From positions 11,685,631 through 11,749,630 of the forward strand of contig NC_049980.1 in NCBI RefSeq assembly GCF_000003815.2: a stretch of 64,000 bases of DNA, written 5' to 3'. Shown one piece after another: positions 1 through 13,377 of the stretch (position 1 is its first letter; each line of letters opens with the position of its first letter). This stretch comes from Branchiostoma floridae (lineage: Eukaryota; Chordata; Leptocardii; Amphioxiformes; Branchiostomatidae). A program made the translations under genes and the position numbers. The notes beneath the pieces are model-generated. The model was not told the DNA's origin. It did not search any database and worked only from the letters and a program-made list of their open reading frames with translations.

Positions 1-1801
1 TGAGGTGAAAAGCAACATGATAGGATTTGGGTCTTGTTGTCTTACCAATCTTCATATGTAAGAACACAAAATTAATGTAATGTTACAAACATTTCTACAG
101 TGTTTATGGATACAAACATAGGTACAGAACTGGAGTCCAACCACATACAGCCTTGTTGTGGATTTCACTAACAAAGCAATATACACTTAAGAACCAAAAA
201 GACCTGTATTTTACATAAATAACAAGGGAACACAGCTAACACTATGCTTAGACAAGTCGCCTTGTCTAAGGCATTACTCTTTTTTTTCTTTTAAGAACTA
301 AATTAACCATTAATGCAACGACTTGAAAAAAGTAAATGAAAACCAAACAATGGATGTACATTTGTAAATCCTCCTGCATGTGTAGAATACCCTATATTTC
401 TCCTGTTAAAAATATATTCACATGTATCGATGATGTAACAGGCTAAAGGGTATTTAGATGTTAACCATCAACATGAATATTGTCAACAGAAATAAACCAA
501 AGGACAATAGGTGATGAGGATGAACAAGTAACAATCCCATCGAACTGGGTCTTTTTTCTCTTACAAGTACATCATGTACCTCACTTACCTGTAAAGGTTA
601 CCTATAGTGTGTGGCAGGCTGATGAACAAAAACCCACCTGGACAGGAATAAACAAGTCAGACAAAAGAACAAAGGAAAAACTGATACATGAAAAATAAAG
701 TTACCATGATCAGGGCTCGAAATACCACCTGCATATGCAGGTTAGTGCAGGTAAAATTGAAGCTGTGCAGGTATTTCAAATGTCTACCTGCACCTAACCT
801 GCACCCCTCCACATACACAGTGTATTGGTGTATATGGAGCTTTGTTTGCTGTTACCACCTGTGTAAGATATTAAAAAAGGAATTTAAGTTGTTTCCAAAC
901 AGTTTCTAATCTTAAAATCTTTTTTTTACCAGAAAATCTAAAATTCCTTGCTACCATCTTTCTATGCCAGCAGCAGCACCAAATTTCTACTACTTTATCT
1001 GTAATTTGAGATGGGTGTCATTTTATTTAGGGAAAGAACAGAATTGGGGTGCAGGTAGATTTCGGCTGGTGCAGGCAAATTTGAATGTCACCTGCGCAGA
1101 AAAAAGTATTTCGAACCCCGATGATGGACATAGTCAACAACATCTACATGTGTTCCGTACAGTCCCACACTTTATGACATGTAGGAAATTATTTGGTGCA
1201 CTGTCACAATATTTCTGATCATCTCCAGTACAACATGTGGACAAGACAGAAAAGTCAACAACCAGTTATCAATTTCCCAGGTTGTTGTAGAGAGTGTATG
1301 TGCTGATAATCGAAGCAGCCAACACCACAGAGCGCCTACTAATACTATATGTACATGCATGCTACTATGAGAACTTAATGCATGCATCACATGCTATTCT
1401 ACCTGTAAATGCAACTATGCAGCTATACACAATGTATCTTATTTTACAATTCAAAGCCATAGGAAAGACCAGCATTAAAGTTTGCAAGAAATCTGTGATG
1501 AAAAGGTCAGTTTTTATGCATCTATCAGATATTATGTATAGACATCTAGGCATGTACACTAAGCATAACTGAAGAGATTAGTAGAGCTGTGATCCCAAGA
1601 CAATAAGACAAAGGAAAGCAAAACTATAATTGATGAGCATTTGTATGATACTACTACTACTTGTGCTACATTCTACTGAGCAGTCAGCCTTTGCACACTG
1701 AAACCTTGCTTTAAAAGAAAGGGACAGCACTCTGCACTTCACAACAACGTTTGGGAAAGTGGTGTTCTACTGGGAAGGTGACCTCTGTCCTTCCCACATA
1801 C
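1..1801. other. Intron or 3' continuation of the SELENOI gene, no exon recognised
   Basis: The next SELENOI exon would be expected here on the minus strand, but I found no further matching membrane segment. The stretch holds one degenerate TIR element (711-1120) and is otherwise AT-rich sequence without a supportable feature. Confidence 0.45.
711..1120. mobile_element. Degenerate hAT-like nonautonomous element
   Basis: The left end reads CAGGGCTCGAAATAC and the right end GTATTTCGAACCCCG, an imperfect inverted pair. Just inside are many copies of a CACCTGC/GCAGGT motif in both orientations. CAGGG-type ends suggest a hAT family, but no clear 8-bp target duplication remains and no transposase is present. 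Confidence 0.55.
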
Positions 1802-4800
1802 CGTAGAAGCTGAACAGGAACAGGTAGTGGAAGCGCAGTCCCATGGGTAAGTGTGTCCGCCACAAGTCCTGGCCACAGAAGAATGCTGCTATGTACATCA
1901 CAAGCATGCACTGGAAAAAACAGTAATAAAGATACATGATTGTACCTTTACATTTGTATCAACTGTTAACACATGTTGTAAGAGATGTCTTGGGTGGGAA
2001 GGTGATCTTGTGGATAGGGCTGTTGGCTTAAAATCTAGTGAAACTTCTGGGTTCAATTTCTTAGCCAGGAAAAACAAGAAGAAGGGCAAACATTGATTTC
2101 ATTCCTGAACTAAGGGGAAAATAACCACGCTTTCATGGGACACAAAACCACAGCCCCTAGTTTGAGACAAGCCACACCTCTCATGCACCATACATCAAAA
2201 ATAGAGGGGGGCCTTCTCAGTATGACTCATATGAGTAGATCAAACCTATAAAGTTCATATCATGTAGTTTGTACATACTTTTCTAAATACAAAACTCATC
2301 GGTAATATGCCTAAAGGCAATTTACCAGTTATAGTATACATAACAAACAAAACGTTTCCAAATTTATCCACAAAGAGCAAATTACAAACAGCAAACTGCA
2401 TCCACTTTCCTCTTTTTTTTCCTTTACCAGATGCACAAATCTAAAACAAGAAAAGAGCCACCTACCACTTGGCTCATGTCGTAACCCCATGGTAGAAACA
2501 GGGTGCCTGTGTTGTACTTCTCCCAGTGAGACATGATGAAGCCGATCATCACCACCCACACTACCATGTACATCTGTGTCACCGTGATGCCGTACTCCGT
2601 GCCACGCCCAAACATGGAGTATATGGCGGTGGGGAAGAACATGGTGGCCCAGGAGTCGAGACCGTGATCGAACAGTTCTCCTAGCGGGGAGGAGGACCCT
2701 GTACGCCGTGCCTGCTTACCATCACACCCGTCTGCTCAGTGGCAACAAGTAGTTGTCAAAAATGATATCCAAAAAATAATACTTCTTTTCTGGCAACATA
2801 TCTAGCTATGCACGACATGTAAGATGTAAATCTACTGTCCAGATACCCTTAGTCCTTAACATCACTCTTTCATTACAGTCCACAAGACTTTACCAAAAAG
2901 TAGACGTCATACCTTTTTACATAGAGCACAAATCAGTTGCTCTACTTCCACATAATTCATAGCAAGACCACCCACAATAAGCGTAGAGTGTATACGTAAT
3001 TGGTGCATTCTATGTATAGCATAATGGGTGCCAAAATTTATCTCAAAGACAAAGACAAAGGTAACCTGATGTGATACGTAGCCAATGTCTTTCTGAGTAG
3101 CACTTTGACAACACCCCCGTCCCCTTGTAGGCCATAAAAAGGTAGCAAGTGTTAAACTAAAAGGGACGCAAGAGAAAGTTTTGACTCACCAAGTGTGTGT
3201 GAGAGGAAGTGCGCAAAGCCACACACCAACCACACCCAGTTTGGCACCAGGGGGTCATCGGGGTGCTGCGAGCTGGACGCACGGAACTGGGGGTCATACC
3301 AGGTCAGCAGGGCAAAGTTGAAGATGAGCAGGAGGAATCCTACAAAGGTCATCAGGTTTGGAGCTAGCCATCGGGGAAGTCGCTTCAGATGAAAAATCAA
3401 ACACAAGTATCAATATCAGGATGGGATGCACAATGGATGTCATGAACAAGGCAATTGGAGTCAGCTTTGTAATATGTGCAGTAGGCAGCAAACACAGTCC
3501 ATCTTGGTTATTTCTCTCATCGAATGACAAGCACATTCATTCAAATGTAGACCTTTGGTCTGGTCTTAGTAACTCTTACACAGCTTGTGTGTTAGGTCTA
3601 ATGCAATGGCAGTTTACTGTTTTTTAAACCAAAGTGGCATTGCTTCAAGTGCTTGGTGTTATAACTTATAAATCTATTCTCTTTTCAAGTGTTTTGAAGC
3701 AAATATTTGAGATGCCCTGACTACTACTAGTAGTAGTTGTATAATTGCTTTCTCTACTAGTAGTACTAGCAGAGAAAGCAATTATACAAATCCTGTCACA
3801 AAACAAGGGACTGATTTGTTGATCAACTCTCTTCTGCTTGCTCCAATGAACTGTGAATTTCTAAGGATATGTATTTAGACTTTTTTTTACAAGAGTCTTG
3901 TCCAGTCAAACTAATAATGTTACCTCTTACCTTTACTACAGCATTCCAGAATGGGTGCATCACATAGTTGGAGAGGGGGGAGGTGTCCATTGAACTGTAC
4001 TGAAAGGGAAACACAGTACGCCTAATTGTTACTTACTTTTTTTGTGAACAGAAACTATGTTTCGATTTCGTTGTCTGCTTTTGCCTGCTGTAACTATAAC
4101 GTATTTAAAGACCAAGGAGGTTAAAAAATCTTGACCTCCTTGATTAAGACCAATTAATTCAGGAGACAGGTGTAAAAATGCATTAGACGGAGTCAGCAAG
4201 AAATTCACAATAATAGAAATTCAAGAAATTCACAAAAAAATAATAATATTTTCACAAAGCCAAAGGTATGAGATCTTCAAAAAAGTTCAATTTTTTGCTA
4301 TATATTTTCCAAGTTACGATGCCTGTGCCATGATCTTTTGTTATGCATCATGGTGGATGAAAAACGAGTGTCCCTGGGTGGTAGGGGTGCTGCAACATGA
4401 AAGATTGATGAATGCAAAATTATTTGGATTCTATGGAAAATGGGAGCATTCAGTTAATGTTTGACAGGGGGAGGGGCGATACGTGTATCATCGAAAGCAG
4501 TCGATATTTCTACAATGCAGACCTCTTTCTTAGGGAAAAGGCTACTCCATCATACACAGTGAATCAATCTACGTAATGGTACAATATATGGTACAATCAA
4601 GGACATCGTCATCTGAGGACAAGGCCAAAGGTTCAAGCACAAAGCGGGGGCATGAACACCAAGCCGCCAACACGCACGTGGTTACATGGCTTGTTTGGGC
4701 TAGAAGTCCCTTTTAACTCCATGAAATTTACCTTTGACGTGACAGGAAGAAATTTCAGTCTCTATCTACAGCTACCACGGGTAAAAATCAAGTTTTCAGG

Positions 4801-4867
4801 TCCAAACACTCACCTTGTAACGATCGAAACCTGCTATGTGCTCATCAGTGAGATAGCTAGTCGCCAT
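1802..4867 (-). CDS. SELENOI: Ethanolaminephosphotransferase 1, 5' part (partial gene)
   Basis: Transfers phosphoethanolamine from CDP-ethanolamine to diacylglycerol (Kennedy pathway) in ER/Golgi membranes. Five coding exons join in phase: 4814-4867, 3931-3999, 3190-3382, 2466-2731, 1802-1910 (about 230 residues). The start [18 protein letters not shown] resembles the vertebrate EPT1 N-terminus. Exon 2 gives [12 protein letters not shown] and exon 3 [19 protein letters not shown] (first membrane segment). Exon 4 carries the complete CDP-alcohol phosphotransferase signature: D109, G110, A113, R114, G123, D127, D131. It ends in the family motif [18 protein letters not shown]. Exon 5 is a further hydrophobic segment and is the least certain exon. 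The remaining membrane segments and the C-terminus, where vertebrate EPT1 carries selenocysteine, lie left of position 1. The related choline/ethanolamine enzyme CEPT1 is less likely because exons 1-4 read like EPT1 throughout. Confidence 0.9.
3737..3789. repeat. Perfect 19-bp inverted repeat (hairpin)
   Basis: Arms 3737-3755 (TTGTATAATTGCTTTCTCT) and 3771-3789 are exact reverse complements around a 15-base loop that itself contains ACTAGTAGT-type palindromes. It lies in the SELENOI intron between exons 2 and 3. Confidence 0.85.
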
Positions 4868-6720
4868 TTTCAATGGCACTGAATATAGGGCTGTCCTTGC
4901 TGACGGAATTATCGCCCGTACGTTTTCTCCCCAAAAGTAAAGTAAAGGTACATCATAGTGTAGTAGACAAAAGCACTTCAATCTTGGTTTAATTTGAATT
5001 TATTTTTAAATGTATTTCAGTAATATCTGATGTAAAGTAAATACACATCCACAGAATGAACAGGCACAACATTCAGGTATAAAAGACGCCTATGAGTCAA
5101 AGGTTAAAAGTTGCCCCTGAAATGACCTTTAGAGCAGATGTGTGGTGTGTTTTGGTACAAGCAAGCGATTCAGCACAGCAGCAGTTCCATGTATATGTAC
5201 TGCGGAGGTAAACCCATGCTACCTTTTGCACAGGTCGGTCTCCCAATACAATGATCTAAAGAAACTACGTAACGTCATGTAGTCATGTCTCTGTGGTATT
5301 TAAATGAGCGTTCCAAAAATAATTTTGTGGGGTGGGTTGAAGAGGTCGGATTTTACGATTCTAAGGGGGGTCCTGGCTCAGGATTTTTTTTTTTTACAAC
5401 AGGGGGTCATGATAGACTAGATTCGGATTTTTCTACGAGGTCAAAAAAGAGTGGACCTGAATAAAAGGGGGATAGATGCCCTTGGAACTCTGATGAAATC
5501 AGTGGACGAGGCGCTTGGATAAAACCCGACCTCTTCAACCCCGTAATCCCTACCCCCCCCCCCCACCCCAGAAAAGGTACAAATGTAGTTTGCCATTCTT
5601 AATCAATTAACTCAGACATCATCCTCTTCAACAAATGTTGACTGTTATGAAATGCTTTATTTTTGGAGGAATAAGTTCACTAATATGTTACGATTCAAGA
5701 GGACATTAAAGAACATTTCTGATTCCCCAAGACCATAAAAATGAAGTGACAATGTATTTTATCAGCTACATTGTATATGTAACGTTATGTGTAGAGCATT
5801 TTTGTAGTAGTAGAGACATAGCGTTATTCAGCACTGTTGTGGTTATACTACCTGCCCTTACTGGGTGGCTACTACTAACAGTGTAGCTGGCGTATAATTA
5901 TTGCAACAATATTTGTATACATTAGGTGCACAATGTCACAAAAGACTATAGTGATAAATATATTGATATTAGTGAATACATGTTAATGTAAATAATGTTT
6001 GCAACAATGGTACTAAACACTCTACCGATGACCATAGACCTGTTTTTCTTGTACATTGAAAAATTTAAAACCAAAATTGATCTGTATGACATGTATGGTA
6101 TCTTACACTTGAATGGATAGAACGTGAATGGATATAATACTAGTAGTAAAAATTGCCACAAAGGGGGTCATTACCTACCAGCACCAGGACAGTTAACGTT
6201 CATAGTACTTTAATATTCAACTATTTGTCTAGTAAGGCATTCTCTGTAACTTCAAGCATACTGTAATCAATTATTCAATTGTTACATGATGTACATCAAT
6301 TGGTATCTCCAGCCAATGCAAACTGGTGTGTTGTCATTTTGTGGTCTATAGAAACATGTGCACAGAAAGGGACTTAAAGTTCACTTAATGAAAAGTTATG
6401 TTACAGAAGACAACATTTTTCGTCTTTTACATCTCGTTTTCACTATTTAACAGGAGGGAGTAGAAGAAATGACATACTAGTATTTAGCATAATGCATTTT
6501 TATGAGCAACGTCAGCAGTCTTCAGGTTTTATATGTAAGGAACCCCCTATCTATGCATGCACCGGATCCTTACTCAGCCAGCCAGCATTTAAGACTCTTT
6601 CCCCCAAAGATAGAATATAAANNNNNNNNNNNNNNNNNNNNNNNNNNNNNNNNNNNNNNNNNNNNNNNNNNNNNNNNNNNNNNNNNNNNNNNNNNNNNNN
6701 NNNNNNNNNNNNNNNNNNNN
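4868..6720. other. Intergenic, upstream of SELENOI and downstream of EndoU
   Basis: No exon found. It contains an inverted repeat pair at 5334-5354 and 5521-5541 (21-bp arms, one mismatch; the right arm is followed by a poly-C run near 5556). This looks like the ends of a small palindromic element. The 3' end of the EndoU gene may fall in the N run or just left of it. Confidence 0.5.
5334..5541. mobile_element. Palindromic MITE-like repeat
   Basis: Arms GGGTTGAAGAGGTCGGATTT (5334 onward) and its reverse complement (5521-5541) differ at one base. The interior contains no coding sequence. No target duplication was recognised, so the exact ends are uncertain. Confidence 0.5.
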
Positions 6721-6721
6721 N
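6622..6721. other. Assembly gap, 100 N
   Basis: A run of 100 N, the conventional placeholder for unknown length. It cuts the last recognisable exon of the EndoU gene. Confidence 0.99.
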
Positions 6722-9700
6722 CCAGGTAAACTGGATGGTGATCAGCTGATCATAGTTGTCTGTACCCTAGGGATATCAAAGAAAAAACACCAATTAGAGA
6801 GTTTTGTATGATCAAATTTCTAAAAAGTATCTTCAAATTCATTTATTTTTACAATGGTTTTATTCAACTTTAATGTGGCTTTAAGTGTAGCCTGGATACA
6901 ATGCGGATAGTAGTTTGCACCAAAATTTATTATACTGACTTCATACAGTCACTTCTCTGCTCTTCCATCTGGGAATCTTGACATCTCTAATGTCTGGAAT
7001 AATCCAAATTTTGGATGAGGCCACTGATAGCTCTCTACACATGAGTGAATTGTTGAATGGGTTTAAGCGCTCATTCGAACAGGCGTTCCAACACCCAAAA
7101 CGACCTCCGTCCGCTTGGTGCTCTAGAACCCAATCCTTGATATATATAACTATTAACTGCTGTCACCACCAAAAGGTTTGAATGTACAGTTCCCCAGATG
7201 AGTAGCAGAAGCAAACATAGGAGCAAACTGCTACCCGTATAGTAGTTTTTAGTACCCAGGCTATAAATGAAGCGGATTTCAGCTACATACCCTGCTTTTG
7301 AAGCCAGTGTAGTCAATACTTCCTTTCTTCTCTTGAAGGTAGAACTGGACCCAGTTGTGTAGGCCAGTCACTTCCTTATTCCTGCCTCTGGTTTCTCCCA
7401 CAAACACGTGTTCAAATCCAGAGGAATCCCTGCATCAGAAAATACGAAAATCTGTAAAGACTAAAATTCTATGTCACAACACATCTGACCTGCATGTTGT
7501 AAATTTGTTTATTTGTTTATTGCATTTTCTTTTGCATCAATATTACAGGTCATAGTGTGAGAAATGGTCCATTATTTAAGATTGTAAGCTTGATTAGAAA
7601 ACATTCTAGAGCAATAACATTTATCTTTAAGTTGGAAAGTGACAGTGCTTCAAAGTCACAACATAAGTGACTGCAATGTCTATAGGCAGACAGGAGTTTG
7701 AATTGTCAGTGTCACACATTGTTACTCACATCCTTCCCCTTGTTCTGGAGTACAGCTTGAACCACAGATCATACAGCCTTTGCTTGAAGCCCTCTTCATC
7801 TTCTGGTACTAGATCTGCAGAAAACAAGTTCACACTTATCAACAATGTGATCATGATACTCAAATCATACTGACTACAAACATGTATGAATACTGATCCC
7901 ATGGCTTCACCCACGTCCATCAAAATATATACATAGAAATGCAAAACAAAAAAATTCCGTGAAGATAAACATAACAAGCTGTCCCACCCACCTTTCCCAG
8001 CAAGGTACTTGTGTGCCTCCTGTAAGACATCTGTCTCCAGACAGGCGTTCAGGAAGGTCCAGTTCTCCTCCTCCTCTTCAGCAGTCACCTCCTCTGATGT
8101 CCCCACTTTCTCGGAGTAGTTATCTAGCAGAGAGATGAAAGCTATGGAGAGATGCACTCAGTAACACTCTTCTACTGTAAATCTTGAAATATTTGCAGCT
8201 CATGTTGCTTCTCCACCCTGAAATTACGACACCAGGAAACTGTATTCCTGTACCATGGTGTACCGTTTTGAAAGTGGACTTAGATTAATGAAAAAAANNN
8301 NNNNNNNNNNNNNNNNNNNNNNNNNNNNNNNNNNNNNNNNNNNNNNNNNNNNNNNNNNNNNNNNNNNNNNNNNNNNNNNNNNNNNNNNNNNNNNNNNNNN
8401 NNNNNNNNNNNNNNNNAAAAAGTATGTGTATTACTATTAGTAAACTCTACATACAAATTGACAAAACTAGAGGTGAGTGTAACATTACCTTTGAATGTAG
8501 GTATACTGTTGACTTTATCTTCATCAACCCAGGAAAATAGGGGGTCTCTGGCCATGTCCCGTGGGGTCTCTCCTTTCTCCACATACCTGGCACGGCCCTG
8601 AGGAAACATAGATTCAGTTAGTATTGAATAGAGCATTACATATAAACTGCAGTTATAAGTGCCAATGATTGAAAAGAACCTTTTTTTCTTACCAATCATA
8701 AAACATGATCCTGACTAACTGACATTCCATTGCAAACATTTTACTCAAACATGTAGTATTCACAATTGCATAGAACAGTTTTTTGCATCATTCATACTAA
8801 AAAACAGAGTCCCTGAATAGATCTAAAATCATGATGTAACTTAAGTTCTCATCAAAATCTTGGTCTGCACGTCTTACCTGGGTATCAATCTCATAGTCCC
8901 TGCCAGGCTGTAGTCTGTTTGTGTCCAATTCCCAGAGCCTGGTACAGATTCCTGATAGACTGTCATCATAACTAGATGGATGGAACAGGTATATTATGTT
9001 AAAACTAATGCTTCACTACATCGTAGTACATGTATGTATGCATACATGATGCAGCTTTGGCAGGCTGAATTTTGCTACAGTAACTGCTGGCCTGTTGATT
9101 CCAGACATATCAATCATACTGTTGTTGACATGATTGATTACCAGCTTGGTATCCACATGTTTTCATATTCTGCTCACCTTTAAACAGGAGTGACACTTAA
9201 GGGGAAAGGACAGCTGAAAATGGTTGGATACCAAGAAATGTGTATCTTAACTAATTTTGTGCTCACAAAAATGCAATGTTGGTTTGTAAATTGAATAGGA
9301 GATAATTTCTCTGAACGGCTTTGAATGACATCCTTGCTGACAATTGTCATAATGTACAGCTGTTGCCAAATACTTTCAAAGGCAAGGTCAGATTTTTAAT
9401 AACAAGTGATAAGAAAACAATGCAACATTTCCAGCACATCTGTACAGTGATCTGGTTATTCTGTATCACATCCATAGTGTCAATTCCAATACTGTGAATA
9501 GGTAGAACGGGACAGCTAGAATAGAGAAAGATTACTATCAATATTATCATAAATGATAGTGTAAGAGAGATATCAGTTTATCATAGAAATGTAAAAAAAA
9601 TAATAATAATAATACAACATTTACTGAAGATACTAGATACCCCAGGAAAAGTAAAAACCACAGCACAGCAAAAGGTTGTCATATAAACTGCAAACAAAGC

Positions 9701-10024
9701 TGAAAGTAGACTAGTGAGTTTACAGAGTTAAAAAAATTCAACTTGTCAGTTAGTGTGCATTACACCCTTAATTGTGCTACACCACAGTTACCTAACGGCT
9801 GGATCGACTACTACATCTTGGATGGGATCTGGATCTTCTATGGGCGTGGGATCACCCTCTCCCTCCTGACCTTGATGCTGACTTTCACGACCACCCCTTG
9901 GTCGCTCCTCAATCTGGTCCCTCTGGATTGTATTTTCCTCCACAACATACTTATTGCCAGGAGGCTGTTCTTCTTCATTAGCACCAAAGCAAAGCTGGCA
10001 TAAAGCTGCCACTACATTAGCCAT
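6721..10024 (-). CDS. Poly(U)-specific endoribonuclease (XendoU/EndoU family), 3' end in gap
   Basis: Manganese-dependent RNase that cuts at uridines. Phase-consistent exons are 9792-10024, 8878-8971, 8489-8597, 7992-8141, 7730-7814, 7291-7429 and 6766 to the gap at 6721 (about 285 residues visible). The first 78 residues are acidic and low-complexity. The EndoU domain follows, with [20 protein letters not shown] and [18 protein letters not shown]. The catalytic block [12 protein letters not shown] has His231, and [13 protein letters not shown] has His248, 17 residues on. The visible end, [11 protein letters not shown], stops where the family's catalytic lysine and the SPEFE-type motif should follow, inside the N run. 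The N-terminus is not a convincing signal peptide and no somatomedin-B domain is seen, so this looks like the frog-type intracellular form rather than secreted ENDOU (inference). Confidence 0.92.
8298..8416. other. Assembly gap, 119 N, in an EndoU intron
   Basis: Run of N between EndoU exons 3 and 4. The exon phases on both sides still agree, so no exon need be missing. Confidence 0.97.
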
Positions 10025-13000
10025 GTTATAAGAAAGTTATCTAATAGAGAGAAAGAAAACTATAAAGCACCAACTAGACAAAATGCTAGACAAAGAGACA
10101 GGATGCTACAAGATGATGTCAACTTCCATGTCAAAGGTCAAGGGTTATGTCACCTGTCAATCTAATGGGGAGAATCACTATATTAGCCTGGGGGAGAAAG
10201 AAAGCAGCCAATCATGGCTAGTAAAGCGTAACAGCTGTAGCAACAAAGGAGTTGGGAAAGAATGTTGCCTGGGGGGAAACAAGATTACCAGCCCTGTAGG
10301 GGGTGAATCATTAGCTGGTAAGTGAGGGGAATGCAAATGTTACTGCAACATCACTTTGCTGTGGAGTTTACCAAGATGCATCAATCTGCAAACAAGCATC
10401 AAAATTATAGAAATATGATAATTTCATAGCAAAACTATGACCAAAAGCTAATTGCAAACAAGCAAAACAGTGGTATACAACTACAATATCAGCTGTATGC
10501 AAGACACTGCCCTGATTCCAGAGCGCTAACATTACATTACAACTTCCTTGCAATAATAAACGTAGTCTTCAAAGAAATTATAGCAATCAGAGTGAATTGC
10601 CTGCTAGTACATCAAGGAGGTTATACAACTTCCTTACCTACGTACATATATCGGTACAATAATAGCATGGTAATTAAAGTACTGTAAATGCATTTAAGTT
10701 CGCGGGGATTTAATTTCGCGGTAGTGGGAAAAAGAACTTTTTGCGGTGGATTAAATTTCGCGGTAACACCATAGACTGCAGTCTTATACCATGATAGAAA
10801 AATATTCGCGGTGGTTTTAAGTTCGCGGTGAAGTGGTCACCGCGAAAACCGCGAACATTAATCCACCGCGAACATTTCTGCATTTACAGTAAGTCCAATG
10901 TAACCAGGGACTGAGGGAGCCACCCATGTAGAGGTGCTTTAGTTCCCAAAATATTTCAAACTAAAAGCAAATGTCCAGCTGCATGACTTCGGCTCATGTA
11001 GAATACTGTATACATTGTACATTGGTTCAGTCGCTTCCCATAATATTATCATATTAATTATCATATTTTCACATGAATTCACATTTGTGTGATAGTATAT
11101 TAGACTTTTGATTGAGCAGGGCTAAGTTGAGATCATCGTAACCCGAGCGGTTCAGGTAAGTAAAAATCAGGATACTTTGTTGTTATTTAACTTATTACAC
11201 AGTTGTCAATGGTGAAAAAGGCTAAAATTATGATATAACGTTATTAGTCTTTGGTTAGATTATCATTACTCAACGAGTACAAAGAAAGATCGACCCATAG
11301 CTTACATATAGATACCAGTAAGCTAAGCATTTGTTACCGCCGGTATAAATACTATTACAATTTAGTCCACTCCTTTTGTTCAAGGAGGTCACTTTCTTTG
11401 TTTTAGAATCAGATAGAACATGCATCCTTACCCATCTGCCATCCTTGCACTGTATGTAGACAACTGCTCAGTCAAGTTCAATGAAAACAGAATAGACAGG
11501 ACAGCAACCAACTGGACTCACATACATATGCACACAGAAGTTTGTTGGCCAAAGGAACGGATGCTGATGTGGACACTGGCCCACCCATCAATACTTGACC
11601 TTTGGCCAGCTGACCATTATTGACCCAAATATGGACTCTTGAGACCAAATATGGATCTACACCAGCCAGGCCAAAGTACACGAGCCCCATGGGTTAATCT
11701 TCAATGAACTGAACTGAATAAATTCTAAGGTTGCATTCATAGATGGGAATCAAGGTTATCGCCACTAAAATTCTTACAAATTGATATTGGAAAAAATTGA
11801 CCAGTGCTTTAATTGACAAGACTCGATATAAAAAGGCTATATATTATCTATATTATTGCTTGAAATTCATTTCTTCCCATGCAACAACAGCAATACATTT
11901 CAAACATTATGCAATTCAGCACATTAGCATCCTTGGCTCTCCAGCCTTATGTTCGGTGAAAAGGTAAATGTTTAACACAGGTTTTGACATTGTTCTACAG
12001 CATGTTACCCTGCAGTTCCAACCAAGTACACTATGGGGCGCTCTTGTATGGTACATTAGTGTCTGTCAGTAGTGGGGTGAAATTATGAAGATATGACCAA
12101 GAACACTGACATTGTAAGAGACTGATTTATTGAGGTTTTTACTTTCATCTCTGCACTTTCATCAGAAATTCCTGAACAAGGAATGCGACTTGGAAATTGT
12201 ACCTGCCATTGCTTTATAACACCAATATATGAACATTGTGCCTAATGGTATGAAATTCAAATGAAAACCTCCAAGAAAACCCCACAAAAGTCCTACAGAA
12301 AACTACATGGGGACCCAAAACACCACCAGTATATATATCTTTCATGATACATGTTAAAGCTAGATCTAGAATCATCTTAATATTGCCAAAATGTGCCTGA
12401 TTTCAATATGTTCAATTAATCATTGCAATGCAATATATAACATCTCTGTGATCTGAATATATACAATCTGCTCACATAAAAGACAACATACAGAAAAATA
12501 ATTTGATCAATATAATATTTCAACTATTGATAAGAGCTTACTTTTAAAGTTAGAGAAGGGTTTACATTAATTTTGTAGATCTATAATGAAAAATACCTCA
12601 CTTTTGCATCAAGTTCATTTTTTTACTGCATGCATATGGAACATCACTGCAGACTAGAAATACATGATTGTACATGCATATGATATCCTGGTAGTCAGTA
12701 CAAAGGACATAAGACTTATTTTCAGAACCAATCTGATTGACCATTACTTGGGCATTTAGTCTCCTGTGCAAGTAAGTTCATGAATTTAGTTCTGAAACTC
12801 TCATCATTATATACAATCAATAACCTTGCAATAAATTCCAAGACATAGTACAATGTGTAAATCCCGTACTAATTGCCAAATTGAACATACAAAAAAATGT
12901 ACATTACATTGCAAGATTAGCAGATAGATAGATTGCTACATATTTACAAAACCATTGCACTAACACACAGAAGATGCTAGAGATACTAGTTGAATACTCA

Positions 13001-13110
13001 ACTGTAGAGTTCTGTGTTTTATACAATGCTAGCATATATTAAGTACTTCACATTGAACACCAACTATAAAGAGTACTTATCCCTGAAACTTTAAGGTCCT
13101 GAGTCATAGA
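10025..13110. other. Intergenic between EndoU promoter side and NWD1-like 3' end
   Basis: No exon recognised on either strand. Contains one MITE (10680-10891); the rest is AT-rich. Confidence 0.6.
10680..10891. mobile_element. 212-bp palindromic MITE with TACTGTAAATGCA ends
   Basis: Starts TACTGTAAATGCA and ends TGCATTTACAGTA, perfect 13-bp inverted ends if TA is the shared target site. The interior repeats TTCGCGGT in both orientations at least eight times. This is the structure of a folding MITE. A shorter relative sits at 17151-17229. Confidence 0.85.
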
Positions 13111-13116
13111 TTTATT
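13111..13116 (-). promoter_or_regulatory. Candidate polyadenylation signal of the NWD1-like gene
   Basis: AATAAA on the minus strand, about 400 bases past the stop codon at 13514. If used, the hAT MITE at 13150-13377 lies inside the 3' UTR. Confidence 0.4.
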
Positions 13117-13149
13117 CTTGAGTTGCTGACAATGTTCGAGAAGTCTTAC

Positions 13150-13377
13150 CAGGGTTGTAGACAGACAGAAATCATTTTCCGTCCCCTCAAATTTGAATGG
13201 CTTTGCCGCAGCGTTTTCCTACTAGAAAAGTTTGAAATCTGGTCCCTCTGAAACGCTATTTCCTGCATTTTAAGGGTTAAATTTGGCTCACAGAGGACGA
13301 AATGGGCAAATTTTTTTTCCGTCCCCAGCTACAAATTCCATCAAAGGCCGGAAGGACGGATGCTGGCTACAACCCTG
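13150..13377. mobile_element. hAT-type MITE, 228 bp, with 8-bp target duplication
   Basis: Ends CAGGGTTGTAG and CTACAACCCTG are inverted. They are flanked by the identical 8-mer AGTCTTAC at 13142-13149 and 13378-13385. An 8-bp duplication with CAGGG ends is the hAT signature. The interior has TCCGTCC motifs shared with the element at 16375. No transposase. Confidence 0.92.

Noticed and set aside
1-1801. SELENOI selenocysteine codon and SECIS element
   Set aside because: The C-terminal exon is not in the window, so neither can be claimed.
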